Positions 42,077-49,675 of a stretch of 64,000 nt of DNA are shown here, in pieces. The first letter of the stretch is position 1. Each line of letters opens with the position of its first letter. Position numbers and translations under genes: made by a program. This DNA comes from Lachnospiraceae bacterium (GTDB lineage Bacteria > Bacillota > Clostridia > Lachnospirales > Lachnospiraceae), in assembly GCA_024403485.1 (NCBI GenBank), contig JAKSRT010000001.1, positions 1 to 64,000 of the forward strand. The letters are read 5' to 3'. Below the pieces are notes generated by a model. It was not told the origin of the DNA, ran no database searches, and saw only the letters and a list, made by a program, of their open reading frames with translations.

Positions 42077-43402
42077 TTACTGAAGATCGTTCTCGTCAAA
42101 AGGATCGCCACATTCAGGGCAGAACTTAGGAGGATTTGCGGGATCTTCAGGTGTCCAACCGCACTTATCGCACTTGTAAACAGGTGCTCCTGAAGGCTTC
42201 TTGGAACCACAGTTAGAGCAGAACTTGCCCTGGTTAACTGTTCCGCAAGAGCAGGTCCAGCCTGCTACCATAACGGGCTTTGCTGAGCCACATTCAGGAC
42301 AGAACTTTCCTGTTGCTGTAGCACCGCATGTACATGTCCAGGCAGGTGTTGCTGTCTGCATGGGAGCTGCTGCCTGAGCAGGAGCCTGCTGCTGGCCCAT
42401 AGCAAAAAGATTTGTAGCTGCTGCTGCGCCGCCGCCTGCATTCATTGCCATTCCCATTCCGATAAATCCGTTCATTGCGCCGCCTTCGTTGCTTGCTGCT
42501 GCCTTCATTGCTTCTGCCTGCGCATCAACAAGTGTAGCTGCTGCCATGTTAGGATTCATAAGCATTGCTCTTCTCTGAGCTTCCTTAATCATTTCAGCGT
42601 CATCATCAGGTAAGGTAACTGAACCAAGTGCGATGCTGACAACCTTAAGACCTCTTAAATTGCCCCACTTTTCTGAAAGACCACTGCTCATTGCATCTTC
42701 AAGTTCTGTATTATGAGCAATAATCTGGTTGGGACGAAGTTCCATATCAGATAATCTTGCAAATGCAGGCTGTAAAGCTGAAATAAATTCTGTCTTTAAG
42801 GTAGCATCAAGCTTGTCTCTTGTGTATTCGTTTTCTACGTTACCGCAAACCTTAGAATAGAATAATAAGGGATCTGCGATCATATATGAGAATACACCTG
42901 AGCAACGAAGTGCTACATCAACGTCAAGTCCGATCTTTGAGTCAACAACTCTGAAAGGAATAGGATTTGGAGTACCAAACTTGTTATCAAGTAATTCCTT
43001 GGTATTGAAGTAGTAAACTCTCTGATCCTTACCTGTATCTCCGCCGTAAGAAATACGCTTACCGATTGTCTTAAAGGTTTCAACGATGCTGCTTCCGAGA
43101 TTTCCTGCAAAGATGCTGGGTTCTGAAGAAGTATCGAAGGTGAACTCACCGGGTTCTGCACAAACTTCAACAATCTTACCCTGTTCAACAATAATCATAC
43201 ACTGTCCGTCTGCTACTGCGATTCCGGAACCGTTTGAGATGATATTGTCATTTCCCTTTGTGTTTGAAGAACGTCCGCCTACACGCTTAACACCCTTTGT
43301 AACAAGTACGTTAGTAGGCATTGCTTCACAGTAGAAAAACTCTTTCCACTGGTCTGCCATTGCTCCACCGACTGCGCCGGTGACTGCTTTAATTAATCCC
43401 AT
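42077..43402 (-). CDS. SPFH-domain protein with C-terminal zinc ribbons (YdjI-like)
   Basis: 441 aa. Residues about 20-300 form an SPFH/prohibitin-type domain of the YdjI (virion-core-like) group: VLVTKGVKRVGGRSSNTKGN, VEQGKIVEVCAEPGEFTFDT, RVYYFNTKELLDNKFGTPNP and GVFSYMIADPLLFYSKV. An Ala/Gly/Gln-rich linker follows. Three zinc ribbons end the protein: CTCGATATGKFCPEC, CSCGTVNQGKFCSNC and CDKCGW...FCPEC. In Bacillus the related YdjI helps localise a PspA-type envelope-stress protein; no PspA gene is present here. Its promoter region holds a palindrome at the -35 position. Confidence 0.92.
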   Translation of the reverse strand: MGLIKAVTGAVGGAMADQWKEFFYCEAMPTNVLVTKGVKRVGGRSSNTKGNDNIISNGSGIAVADGQCMIIVEQGKIVEVCAEPGEFTFDTSSEPSIFAGNLGSSIVETFKTIGKRISYGGDTGKDQRVYYFNTKELLDNKFGTPNPIPFRVVDSKIGLDVDVALRCSGVFSYMIADPLLFYSKVCGNVENEYTRDKLDATLKTEFISALQPAFARLSDMELRPNQIIAHNTELEDAMSSGLSEKWGNLRGLKVVSIALGSVTLPDDDAEMIKEAQRRAMLMNPNMAAATLVDAQAEAMKAAASNEGGAMNGFIGMGMAMNAGGGAAAATNLFAMGQQQAPAQAAAPMQTATPAWTCTCGATATGKFCPECGSAKPVMVAGWTCSCGTVNQGKFCSNCGSKKPSGAPVYKCDKCGWTPEDPANPPKFCPECGDPFDENDLQ

Positions 43403-43482
43403 AGTTTAAACTCCTTTCGGTTTATAAAGGGGCCTCCCCCAAAAATTTCAATAAAGCATAATAAATTACACTCACAAAGTAT

Positions 43483-43524
43483 ATTATATACTGCGAAAAT
43501 GAATTTACCCTATACGAATGGGTA
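43483..43524 (-). promoter_or_regulatory. SPFH operon promoter with palindrome at the -35 position
   Basis: On the minus strand TATAAT is at 43483-43488. Seventeen bases upstream, where a -35 box would be, lies AGGGTA (43506-43511), one half of the palindrome TACCC-N9-GGGTA (43506-43524). TACCCAT also matches the NarL heptamer TACYYMT, though the spacing differs from the classic 7-2-7. A NarL/LuxR-type regulator is encoded 35 bp further upstream on the same strand. Activator-dependent transcription is a reasonable inference. Confidence 0.55.
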
Positions 43525-43558
43525 GTATTTGAAAATATCTGTGTTATGACAATGAAAC

Positions 43559-44182
43559 CTAAAATCCCGGAACAATCAGTTTTTGCTCAACAGCATCGAT
43601 TGCTAGCTGGTATTTGTTTGAATATCCTGCTTTTGACAGCATATTTGTAATATGAAATTTCACCGTATTTTCAGACATATGCAGTTCTTCACCGATGACT
43701 TTATTAATTTTGCCGTCACACAGTTTTCTTAGTACTTCCATTTCCATGGGAGTAAACTCTACACTTTTGGCCATTCCTATTTCTATTACGGGATTATTTT
43801 CAGGGTATACCGATTCCCCACTCATGGTTCTGTCCATAATGGATTTGAGGTCGATATCGCCTAACTCTTTATACCAAAAGCTTTCACATCCCGCACCTTT
43901 GGCTTTTTCCTGAAACGAAGCTTCCGGAAGACTAGTCGAAATAATAATCTTTATTCCCGGAAACTGTTTCTTTATTTCTGCCGCGGCTTCAAGGCCGTTT
44001 TCCCGATTCTTCGTATAAACATCCATTATAACCAGATCCACCTGCTCTCTCATACAGAAGATAGGTGCCGCTTTTGCATTTTCAAGTGTTCCTGCCAAAA
44101 TATACTCTTCACTGTCATTAATGATATTCTCAAATAAAGCTCTGACAGTAACGGAGTCATCCACAACTAAAACTCTTACCAT
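43559..44182 (-). CDS. NarL/LuxR-family response regulator
   Basis: 207 aa. Receiver domain: VRVLVVDDSVTV, Asp in DLVIMDVYTKN, ISTSLP and a conserved Lys in ESFWYKE. LuxR-type HTH at the C-terminus: FTPMEMEVLRKLCDGKINKV, IGEELHMSENTVKFHITNML. I use the ATG at 44182, five bases after GGAGA. It follows the DesK-like kinase gene by 38 bp and is its likely partner. The adjacent SPFH promoter carries a palindrome suited to a dimeric regulator of this type. Confidence 0.93.
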   Translation of the reverse strand: MVRVLVVDDSVTVRALFENIINDSEEYILAGTLENAKAAPIFCMREQVDLVIMDVYTKNRENGLEAAAEIKKQFPGIKIIISTSLPEASFQEKAKGAGCESFWYKELGDIDLKSIMDRTMSGESVYPENNPVIEIGMAKSVEFTPMEMEVLRKLCDGKINKVIGEELHMSENTVKFHITNMLSKAGYSNKYQLAIDAVEQKLIVPGF

Positions 44183-44220
44183 ACTTTTCTCCGAATCATA
44201 CATATTTCTGTAATACTATT

Positions 44221-45492
44221 TTAATACTCTTCATTCTTTGGGAGTATCACCGAAAGATGCACCCCGTCAGTTATATCTATCGTCAGAGATCCGCCGGCAT
44301 TTTCTATAGCTTTTCTCATATTCGTAAGTCCGCCTCCCTCGACGATATCGGTTGGCTTGTCAGAACCGTTATCGGATATTTCTATCCGGTATCTGTCACC
44401 TTCAATTTTACCGTTAACCATTACCACATTGGCGTGACTGTGTTTTACGGCGTTGTAAACCGCTTCACGAATTGTAAGTGCCAGCACCTCACTGTTTCGC
44501 GGCCTCTCCCCTGCAATTAAAAGATTACAGCCTATAGCGGCGGCCGTTTTAACAATGTCCATATAGAAGTCTGTACCGGTTGCGAAACCCTGATTCGAAC
44601 TTGATCTGAAAAGTTTATATATTCTCTTCCAGTTCTCTGTATATTCCGCCCTTTCCACCGGAGAAATCGAATTCTGTTTCGATAACCTGCGACCTCGAAG
44701 TATAGCATTTCCAAGTTCATCATGGATATGATACTTATAAGAGAGAAGTTCTCTCTCCTGCTGTATATCCGCCACATTTTCAAGTGTCTTTGCAAGCCTG
44801 CCCTCCAGCGCTCCCAGGGCCTCTATTTTGTTTTTAAGTTCAAGGCTTCTCAGATATATTTTAGTTATATCCTGAGCGGTAATCTCATAGTATTGTCTCT
44901 TCTTGTCTTCAAGCAAAGTTCGATGGATGGAATATATCGTTCCGTTTTCAAGAATAAATGCCATTTCACCTGCAAACTCAACCTTCTGTACGTTTTCCGA
45001 TTTATAATTTTCCAACTGCTCCCAGAAATTTTTCTGAAAGGTTCTGTTAATTCCAAACAAGGCCACCGATATTTGTTTCATTGCCCTATTCGTAAGTACC
45101 CTCGAGCCATCGGCTTCCGTAAAAAGAATTCCGCAGTCAAGCTGCTCAAAAGCTCTTGAAATTGAAGCGGCATTAATTGTTCTGATTCGTAAATAGTACT
45201 CAAAAATCAGTTCGGAAACTCCATACAGAAATGCAATCAGCGGAATCAGAATACCCAGTGTTTTTATTCCAAACATTATTCCGTTTTCATTGGCGGTTTC
45301 TACACTGAGTACCCTTCCGGTACTTAAAGCAGCCTTATAAAGAACCGCTTCCACCATTAGAATAATATGAATGCATATATCTACAATCGCATTTATTCCG
45401 AATCTTGTTCTGTATATTCTTACGGCAACCAAGAGGTCCACAGCAATCATACTCATATAAGTAAGAATCAACGAAAATGCAATAATCGTCAT
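44221..45492 (-). CDS. DesK/NarX-like sensor histidine kinase
   Basis: 423 aa. Five or so membrane helices at the N-terminus (about 1-95), then a PAS-like region (FTEADGSRVLTNRAMKQISV), a coiled-coil, and a HisKA_3-type phosphoacceptor in YKYHIHDELGNAILRGRRL (His near residue 261). The ATPase domain has TIREAVYNAVKHSHA (N box) and EISDNGSDKPTDIVEGGGLTNM (G1/G2 boxes). Partner of the LuxR-type regulator just downstream. Its start overlaps the stop of the preceding gene by four bases (ATGA). Confidence 0.9.
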   Translation of the reverse strand: MTIIAFSLILTYMSMIAVDLLVAVRIYRTRFGINAIVDICIHIILMVEAVLYKAALSTGRVLSVETANENGIMFGIKTLGILIPLIAFLYGVSELIFEYYLRIRTINAASISRAFEQLDCGILFTEADGSRVLTNRAMKQISVALFGINRTFQKNFWEQLENYKSENVQKVEFAGEMAFILENGTIYSIHRTLLEDKKRQYYEITAQDITKIYLRSLELKNKIEALGALEGRLAKTLENVADIQQERELLSYKYHIHDELGNAILRGRRLSKQNSISPVERAEYTENWKRIYKLFRSSSNQGFATGTDFYMDIVKTAAAIGCNLLIAGERPRNSEVLALTIREAVYNAVKHSHANVVMVNGKIEGDRYRIEISDNGSDKPTDIVEGGGLTNMRKAIENAGGSLTIDITDGVHLSVILPKNEEY

Positions 45493-47177
45493 AACAGCTG
45501 ACCTCCTTTCGGAATCGTCGCCATTACGCTGTAGTTCTCTCCGTCCGTTTCCGTAAGAAGCATTCCACCGTAATTTTCATTTATAAGCTCCTGCCACTTG
45601 GCAAAAGAAAGAATCAGGCTGTTTTCGTCGACATCACCGCTTTTTCTTTTTCCGTTAAGAGTTATGGAAGTCACTGTATGTGAATCGGTTACTATACATG
45701 TGAGCTCACATATGTCATGCAGACCATTTTCTATAAACGATTCCAGCAAGTCATACAAAAGAAGGGCTCTGTCTATTCTGATAACCGGAATCTCCCTAAA
45801 TAAAAAGTCCGCTTCTATTCCTGCATTTTTCAGATTGTCAAAAGACTCTTTAAAGCAGAGCTTAAGCTCTTTTCCAAGGTCGACGCTCTTCATTTCTTCG
45901 ACCAGTATCATGTTGCTCTTTCTCTTAATATATACGGCCCGAATATTAATATCATTAATACGTTGCCTGAAAGTCTCATCTTCAATGTCGCTTAAACTGT
46001 TAACAAGGTGCTCCAGTTCCGAAACCTTGTATTCGGTTCCGGCTACAATAAGATCATAGAGGCGGTTTCTTTCTGCCAGTTCGTGCTTTTTACCTTCGAT
46101 ACGGATATTAGCTCTTAATACTTCGGAAGCAGTTTCAATCTCTTCACTGATTTGTCCCAGTTCTCTCAAAAGGTCCTGCTCGTCGGTAATATCTCTTTCC
46201 CATACGGTATATCCACCACGCATCGGAGAAAAAAAGATTTCTGTATTATTATCTACCAGAATCGGAGAATGTTCCCTAAGCTCGTAGGCCAGTTTTCTAT
46301 CTACTTTATGGCTGCCTTCAGAAGAAATTTCAGTATCGTATTCGTTGTTTAAAAGCTGAACTTTCAGAGTCGAGTGAGAAAGACACCATTCAAAATTACT
46401 GTTTGAGGGAATAAGACAGGTCTGTATAAGCGACTCGAACAGACACACAATCATCAGAATCGTGTAAACGGTAAATTCCATTTTGTCAAAGGGATGAATT
46501 CCTGCCGCATAAAGAACAAGGTAGGTTAATCCAATCGCAAGCACTGCTATCGGATATACTATCTGGCCAAGATTTTTGGTTTCCTTATATTGATTCCAAA
46601 TACGGAAAATAGTTGATAGAGCAAGTGCAAGCATCCACGCAACCGTTATAAAATACACCGGACCATGCCCCGGGTGCGTTGTTCCCGGTTTTACGCCAAA
46701 AGCAAGCTCATGATAATCATTGGTAAGAACAAGACCCACCAGGATAAACGACGGAATAAGTATCAGTCTGTATTTCCATTCGATCTTATAATCCGATTTC
46801 TGCCCTATAAACAGCGATATATCAAAAGCGCTGACCACAATTCCCATCTGAAACAAATAATAAAGATACCAGCAAAAATTGCTGAGTGAAGAGTCCCCCG
46901 GAAATACATAATATTTCACAGTTCTTGTAAGAAGCCACAAAAAAGCAAACCCCACAACATTAATAATGATATGACGTATATTCTTATCAATTATTCTTTT
47001 TTGGATTGAAATGGCCCAATAAGAAAGAGTACCCAGGTATATGGACAGATTAACGACTTCTTTTATAGCAGAAAATACAATTCCGCCAACCGTCAACATT
47101 TTAATAAGCTCCGTTGCCAACAGAAGCAACCCTACTATAAGGATATTTCTTATAAGCACCTTTGTTTTATAGTTCAT
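45489..47177 (-). CDS. Membrane sensor protein with degenerate kinase-like C-terminus
   Basis: 562 aa. Seven or eight membrane helices (about 1-255), a PAS-like stretch (LREHSPILVDNNTEIFFSPM, GGYTVWERDITDEQ), and a coiled-coil with ERNRLYDLIVAGTEYKVSEL. The C-terminus resembles a histidine-kinase ATPase fold with a possible N box (LLESFIENGLHDI), but I see no DxG or GxG nucleotide boxes and no clear phosphoacceptor His. It is translationally coupled to the active kinase gene. I infer a pseudokinase sensor that works with that kinase. A TATAAT lies only six bases upstream of its ATG and no ribosome site is visible, suggesting a leaderless mRNA. Confidence 0.78.
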   Translation of the reverse strand: MNYKTKVLIRNILIVGLLLLATELIKMLTVGGIVFSAIKEVVNLSIYLGTLSYWAISIQKRIIDKNIRHIIINVVGFAFLWLLTRTVKYYVFPGDSSLSNFCWYLYYLFQMGIVVSAFDISLFIGQKSDYKIEWKYRLILIPSFILVGLVLTNDYHELAFGVKPGTTHPGHGPVYFITVAWMLALALSTIFRIWNQYKETKNLGQIVYPIAVLAIGLTYLVLYAAGIHPFDKMEFTVYTILMIVCLFESLIQTCLIPSNSNFEWCLSHSTLKVQLLNNEYDTEISSEGSHKVDRKLAYELREHSPILVDNNTEIFFSPMRGGYTVWERDITDEQDLLRELGQISEEIETASEVLRANIRIEGKKHELAERNRLYDLIVAGTEYKVSELEHLVNSLSDIEDETFRQRINDINIRAVYIKRKSNMILVEEMKSVDLGKELKLCFKESFDNLKNAGIEADFLFREIPVIRIDRALLLYDLLESFIENGLHDICELTCIVTDSHTVTSITLNGKRKSGDVDENSLILSFAKWQELINENYGGMLLTETDGENYSVMATIPKGGQLL

Positions 47178-47183
47178 AAAGAA

Positions 47184-47189
47184 ATTATA
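47184..47189 (-). promoter_or_regulatory. TATAAT box six bases before the start codon (possible leaderless transcript)
   Basis: On the minus strand TATAAT is followed by TTCTTT and then ATG. Transcription normally begins about seven bases after a -10 box, which would place the first base at or next to the A of the ATG. No -35 match (GAAGCA at the 17-base distance) and no Shine-Dalgarno are visible. Confidence 0.45.
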
Positions 47190-47200
47190 ACATAAAAATC

Positions 47201-47258
47201 CCCGAATGCTTCTTTATGATATGCTCCATTAATTGGGGGCAGTTCAATGCATTCGGGG
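47201..47258 (-). terminator. Terminator of the EAL protein gene
   Basis: CCCCGAATGC and GCATTCGGGG form a perfect 10-base stem around a 38-base loop; on the minus strand ATTTTTATG follows. Unusually, the -10 box of the next gene begins within 15 bases of the stem. Confidence 0.78.
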
Positions 47259-47297
47259 ACTGTGTATTAATTAACTCTTTTTATGCGTTAATACAAT

Positions 47298-49553
47298 TTA
47301 CTTTTTCTTTTGAACAAATTCACAAAACTGTTCAATTTGAAGCGGTCTTGAGAAATAATAACCCTGAACAATATCTCCGCCGAAAGCTACTGTATTCTCT
47401 ACGTGCTTTTCGGTTTCAACACCTTCTACAAGAATAATTGCATCCAAATCATGAATCATTTTTGCAATCGTGGTAATAACGATTCCGCTTCGGCCCTCAA
47501 GAGAATTATCTCTTGTGAATCCCATGTCAAGTTTAACTACATCAAAGGGAAGTGACATCAAAACGTTTAATGATGAATAACCGCTTCCAAAGTCATCAAT
47601 CTCAATGATAAAGCCTTTTTCTCTAAGGGAATTAAGTGTTTTTATAAGTGTTTCACGTCTGTCTACACAGGCGCTTTCTGTTATTTCCACATGGAGCTTA
47701 GACGGCGGGATTCCAACTTTCTTTACTATTCTGTCCAAAGCAGCCGCTACATCCGTATTCATAATATCTATCTGTGAGATATTAATGGAAATGGAACCGT
47801 CGTAAATACCCTTATCAGACAATTCTTTTACGGTCATTGCCGCCTTTTCCCAAACATACACATCAAGGTCCACTATAAATCCGTTTTCCTCAAAAAGCGG
47901 AATAAATTCTGCAGGAGAAATTCTTCCCAACTTAGGATGCTTCCATCTCACAAGAGCCTCTGCTCCGGATACCTCTCTGGTATCCAGATTTATCTGTGGC
48001 TGAAGTTCAATAAAGAACTGCTTTTCACGCAGTGCTTCATGCATCTGTGTAACAAGGAACTGTCTTTTCTGAACTCGCTCTTCCATCTCATATGAGTATT
48101 CAAGAGAAGTAAGCGATAATGTCCTCTTACAATCGGAAAGGGCAAGAAGCGCTCTCTCATAATAATAATCAAGAGGCTTTCCTATGTCATCAAGGACTAT
48201 ATATCCGTGACACATATCAACATGAATATTTAAGTCTTCATCAACAGGAACGTCTATACAGGTCATTCCGGAAGTTATATCTTCTACCGCTTCAAAAGGA
48301 GCCAGTACTGCATATTTTCCTTCTGCGGTACGACCGTACACCATTGAATAGCTGAGATGATAATCATAAAAACGGCGTTCAATATACTTAAGTACCATAT
48401 CTCCGGCTCTTGTACCGTATGCTGCATTTAGTCCCTTGAAATTCTGAATACCGCTCACAATCATGGCAAAACCGGATTCAGATTCATTGTGATAGAGGAA
48501 TTCATTGGACGCCTCAAGGAAACCGAGTCGATTGTAAGCTCCTGTAAGAGAGTCGGTTATTGCTATTGTATGTTCTCTCTCAATCTGTGCCTCTACTTCG
48601 GTAATATCATAAAAGATAAATGTTTTTCCGAGTACATTTCCGTTTTCATCCCGCAGGGAATTGCATGAAATATTATAAATTCCGTCACGGATTTTCTTTT
48701 TGTATACTCCGTCGCTTTCCGGGAAACCAAGATATGTTAGAAGCTTATCACTTGTCTCACATATATCTTTCTCAAACAGATCCGATGCCCGATGGTTAAG
48801 ATTTATGAGCTGCCCTTCGTTATCATAAAGAATTGTGGCATCCGATATATTATCGGCTACATAAGCGTGAAGTCTGTTAGCCAGATTTTTCTTTGGAATA
48901 TTGTAAGAAACAACATATATAGCCACCAGTTCAAAAGTGGTCATAAAGCATGACAGTATAACCGTTCTGACAAGCTCGGGCACATCGAACAGAAATCCTA
49001 TCATAGTACTGAATACAATGGCCACAACTACTATATATTTTCCTCTGTAAAGACGCTGAGTTTTTGCGCATTTCATTATCAAAGTGATAATCATAATGAT
49101 ATTAAGGCTGTAGCAAATAATCGGATGTATAAGGAACAGCGGCCTTACTTTCTCTGCAACGGTCTGTATATCACTGTATTCGTACGGTTTCATCTGAACC
49201 GCCAGATTGTTTAGAGGATTGGTTAAAAAAATCAGACAATCTACCGTAACAATCGATATTGCAATAATCATGTAGGATTTTTTCAGAGATATTTTTACAT
49301 ATCCCATGCAATAGAAGAACAATAAAAGAACTGTCCAATCCATAAAGACGTATTGCAGGCACGCCATATATTCTTTAATGGCAAAGGCCTCAGTGGACAA
49401 AAGAATAATGTAATCAAGCTGTAAAAGAGCACAAAACAAGAAGGCCCCGCCAAGACGCCTTGCTATTTTTTCGGTTTTTCCGAAAGATAACATTGTGTAA
49501 ATTACACTTACTAAAAACAGAACGGCCTCAACGGCCATAATCGTTGCTCTCAT
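47298..49553 (-). CDS. Membrane PAS-GGDEF(degenerate)-EAL protein, c-di-GMP phosphodiesterase
   Basis: 751 aa. Seven membrane helices (about 1-225) of the histidine-kinase-7TM kind. A PAS domain follows (LYDNEGQLINLNHRASDLFE, FYDITEVEAQ). The GGDEF domain keeps its fold (DSLTGAYNRLGFLEASNEFL) but the catalytic loop reads RTAEGKYAVL, so it cannot make c-di-GMP. The EAL domain looks intact: GAEALVRWKHPKLGRISP, INISQIDI, HVEITESACV, EIDDFGSGYSSLNVL, VKLDMGF and LVEGVETEKH. It should hydrolyse c-di-GMP. I use the ATG at 49553 with AAGGTGAG upstream rather than the GTG at 49586. Single gene flanked by terminators. Confidence 0.92.
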   Translation of the reverse strand: MRATIMAVEAVLFLVSVIYTMLSFGKTEKIARRLGGAFLFCALLQLDYIILLSTEAFAIKEYMACLQYVFMDWTVLLLFFYCMGYVKISLKKSYMIIAISIVTVDCLIFLTNPLNNLAVQMKPYEYSDIQTVAEKVRPLFLIHPIICYSLNIIMIITLIMKCAKTQRLYRGKYIVVVAIVFSTMIGFLFDVPELVRTVILSCFMTTFELVAIYVVSYNIPKKNLANRLHAYVADNISDATILYDNEGQLINLNHRASDLFEKDICETSDKLLTYLGFPESDGVYKKKIRDGIYNISCNSLRDENGNVLGKTFIFYDITEVEAQIEREHTIAITDSLTGAYNRLGFLEASNEFLYHNESESGFAMIVSGIQNFKGLNAAYGTRAGDMVLKYIERRFYDYHLSYSMVYGRTAEGKYAVLAPFEAVEDITSGMTCIDVPVDEDLNIHVDMCHGYIVLDDIGKPLDYYYERALLALSDCKRTLSLTSLEYSYEMEERVQKRQFLVTQMHEALREKQFFIELQPQINLDTREVSGAEALVRWKHPKLGRISPAEFIPLFEENGFIVDLDVYVWEKAAMTVKELSDKGIYDGSISINISQIDIMNTDVAAALDRIVKKVGIPPSKLHVEITESACVDRRETLIKTLNSLREKGFIIEIDDFGSGYSSLNVLMSLPFDVVKLDMGFTRDNSLEGRSGIVITTIAKMIHDLDAIILVEGVETEKHVENTVAFGGDIVQGYYFSRPLQIEQFCEFVQKKK

Positions 49554-49620
49554 GCTCACCTTCACATAAAAATAATACGGTAGCACAATGATACCTATTC
49601 ACGATTAAAACAGGATTAAC

Positions 49621-49651
49621 GAAAAGATCCCGGATACTGACTCCGGGATCT
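49621..49651 (-). terminator. Terminator of the GH31 gene
   Basis: AGATCCCGGA and TCCGGGATCT form a perfect 10-base stem with a seven-base loop; TTTTC follows on the minus strand. Confidence 0.88.
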
Positions 49652-49675
49652 TATATCATATGAAATCTTTATTGC

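Noticed and set aside
43543..43556. Another copy of the REP-like repeat (TTATGACAATGA)
   Set aside because: Only about 12 bases match; too short to call.
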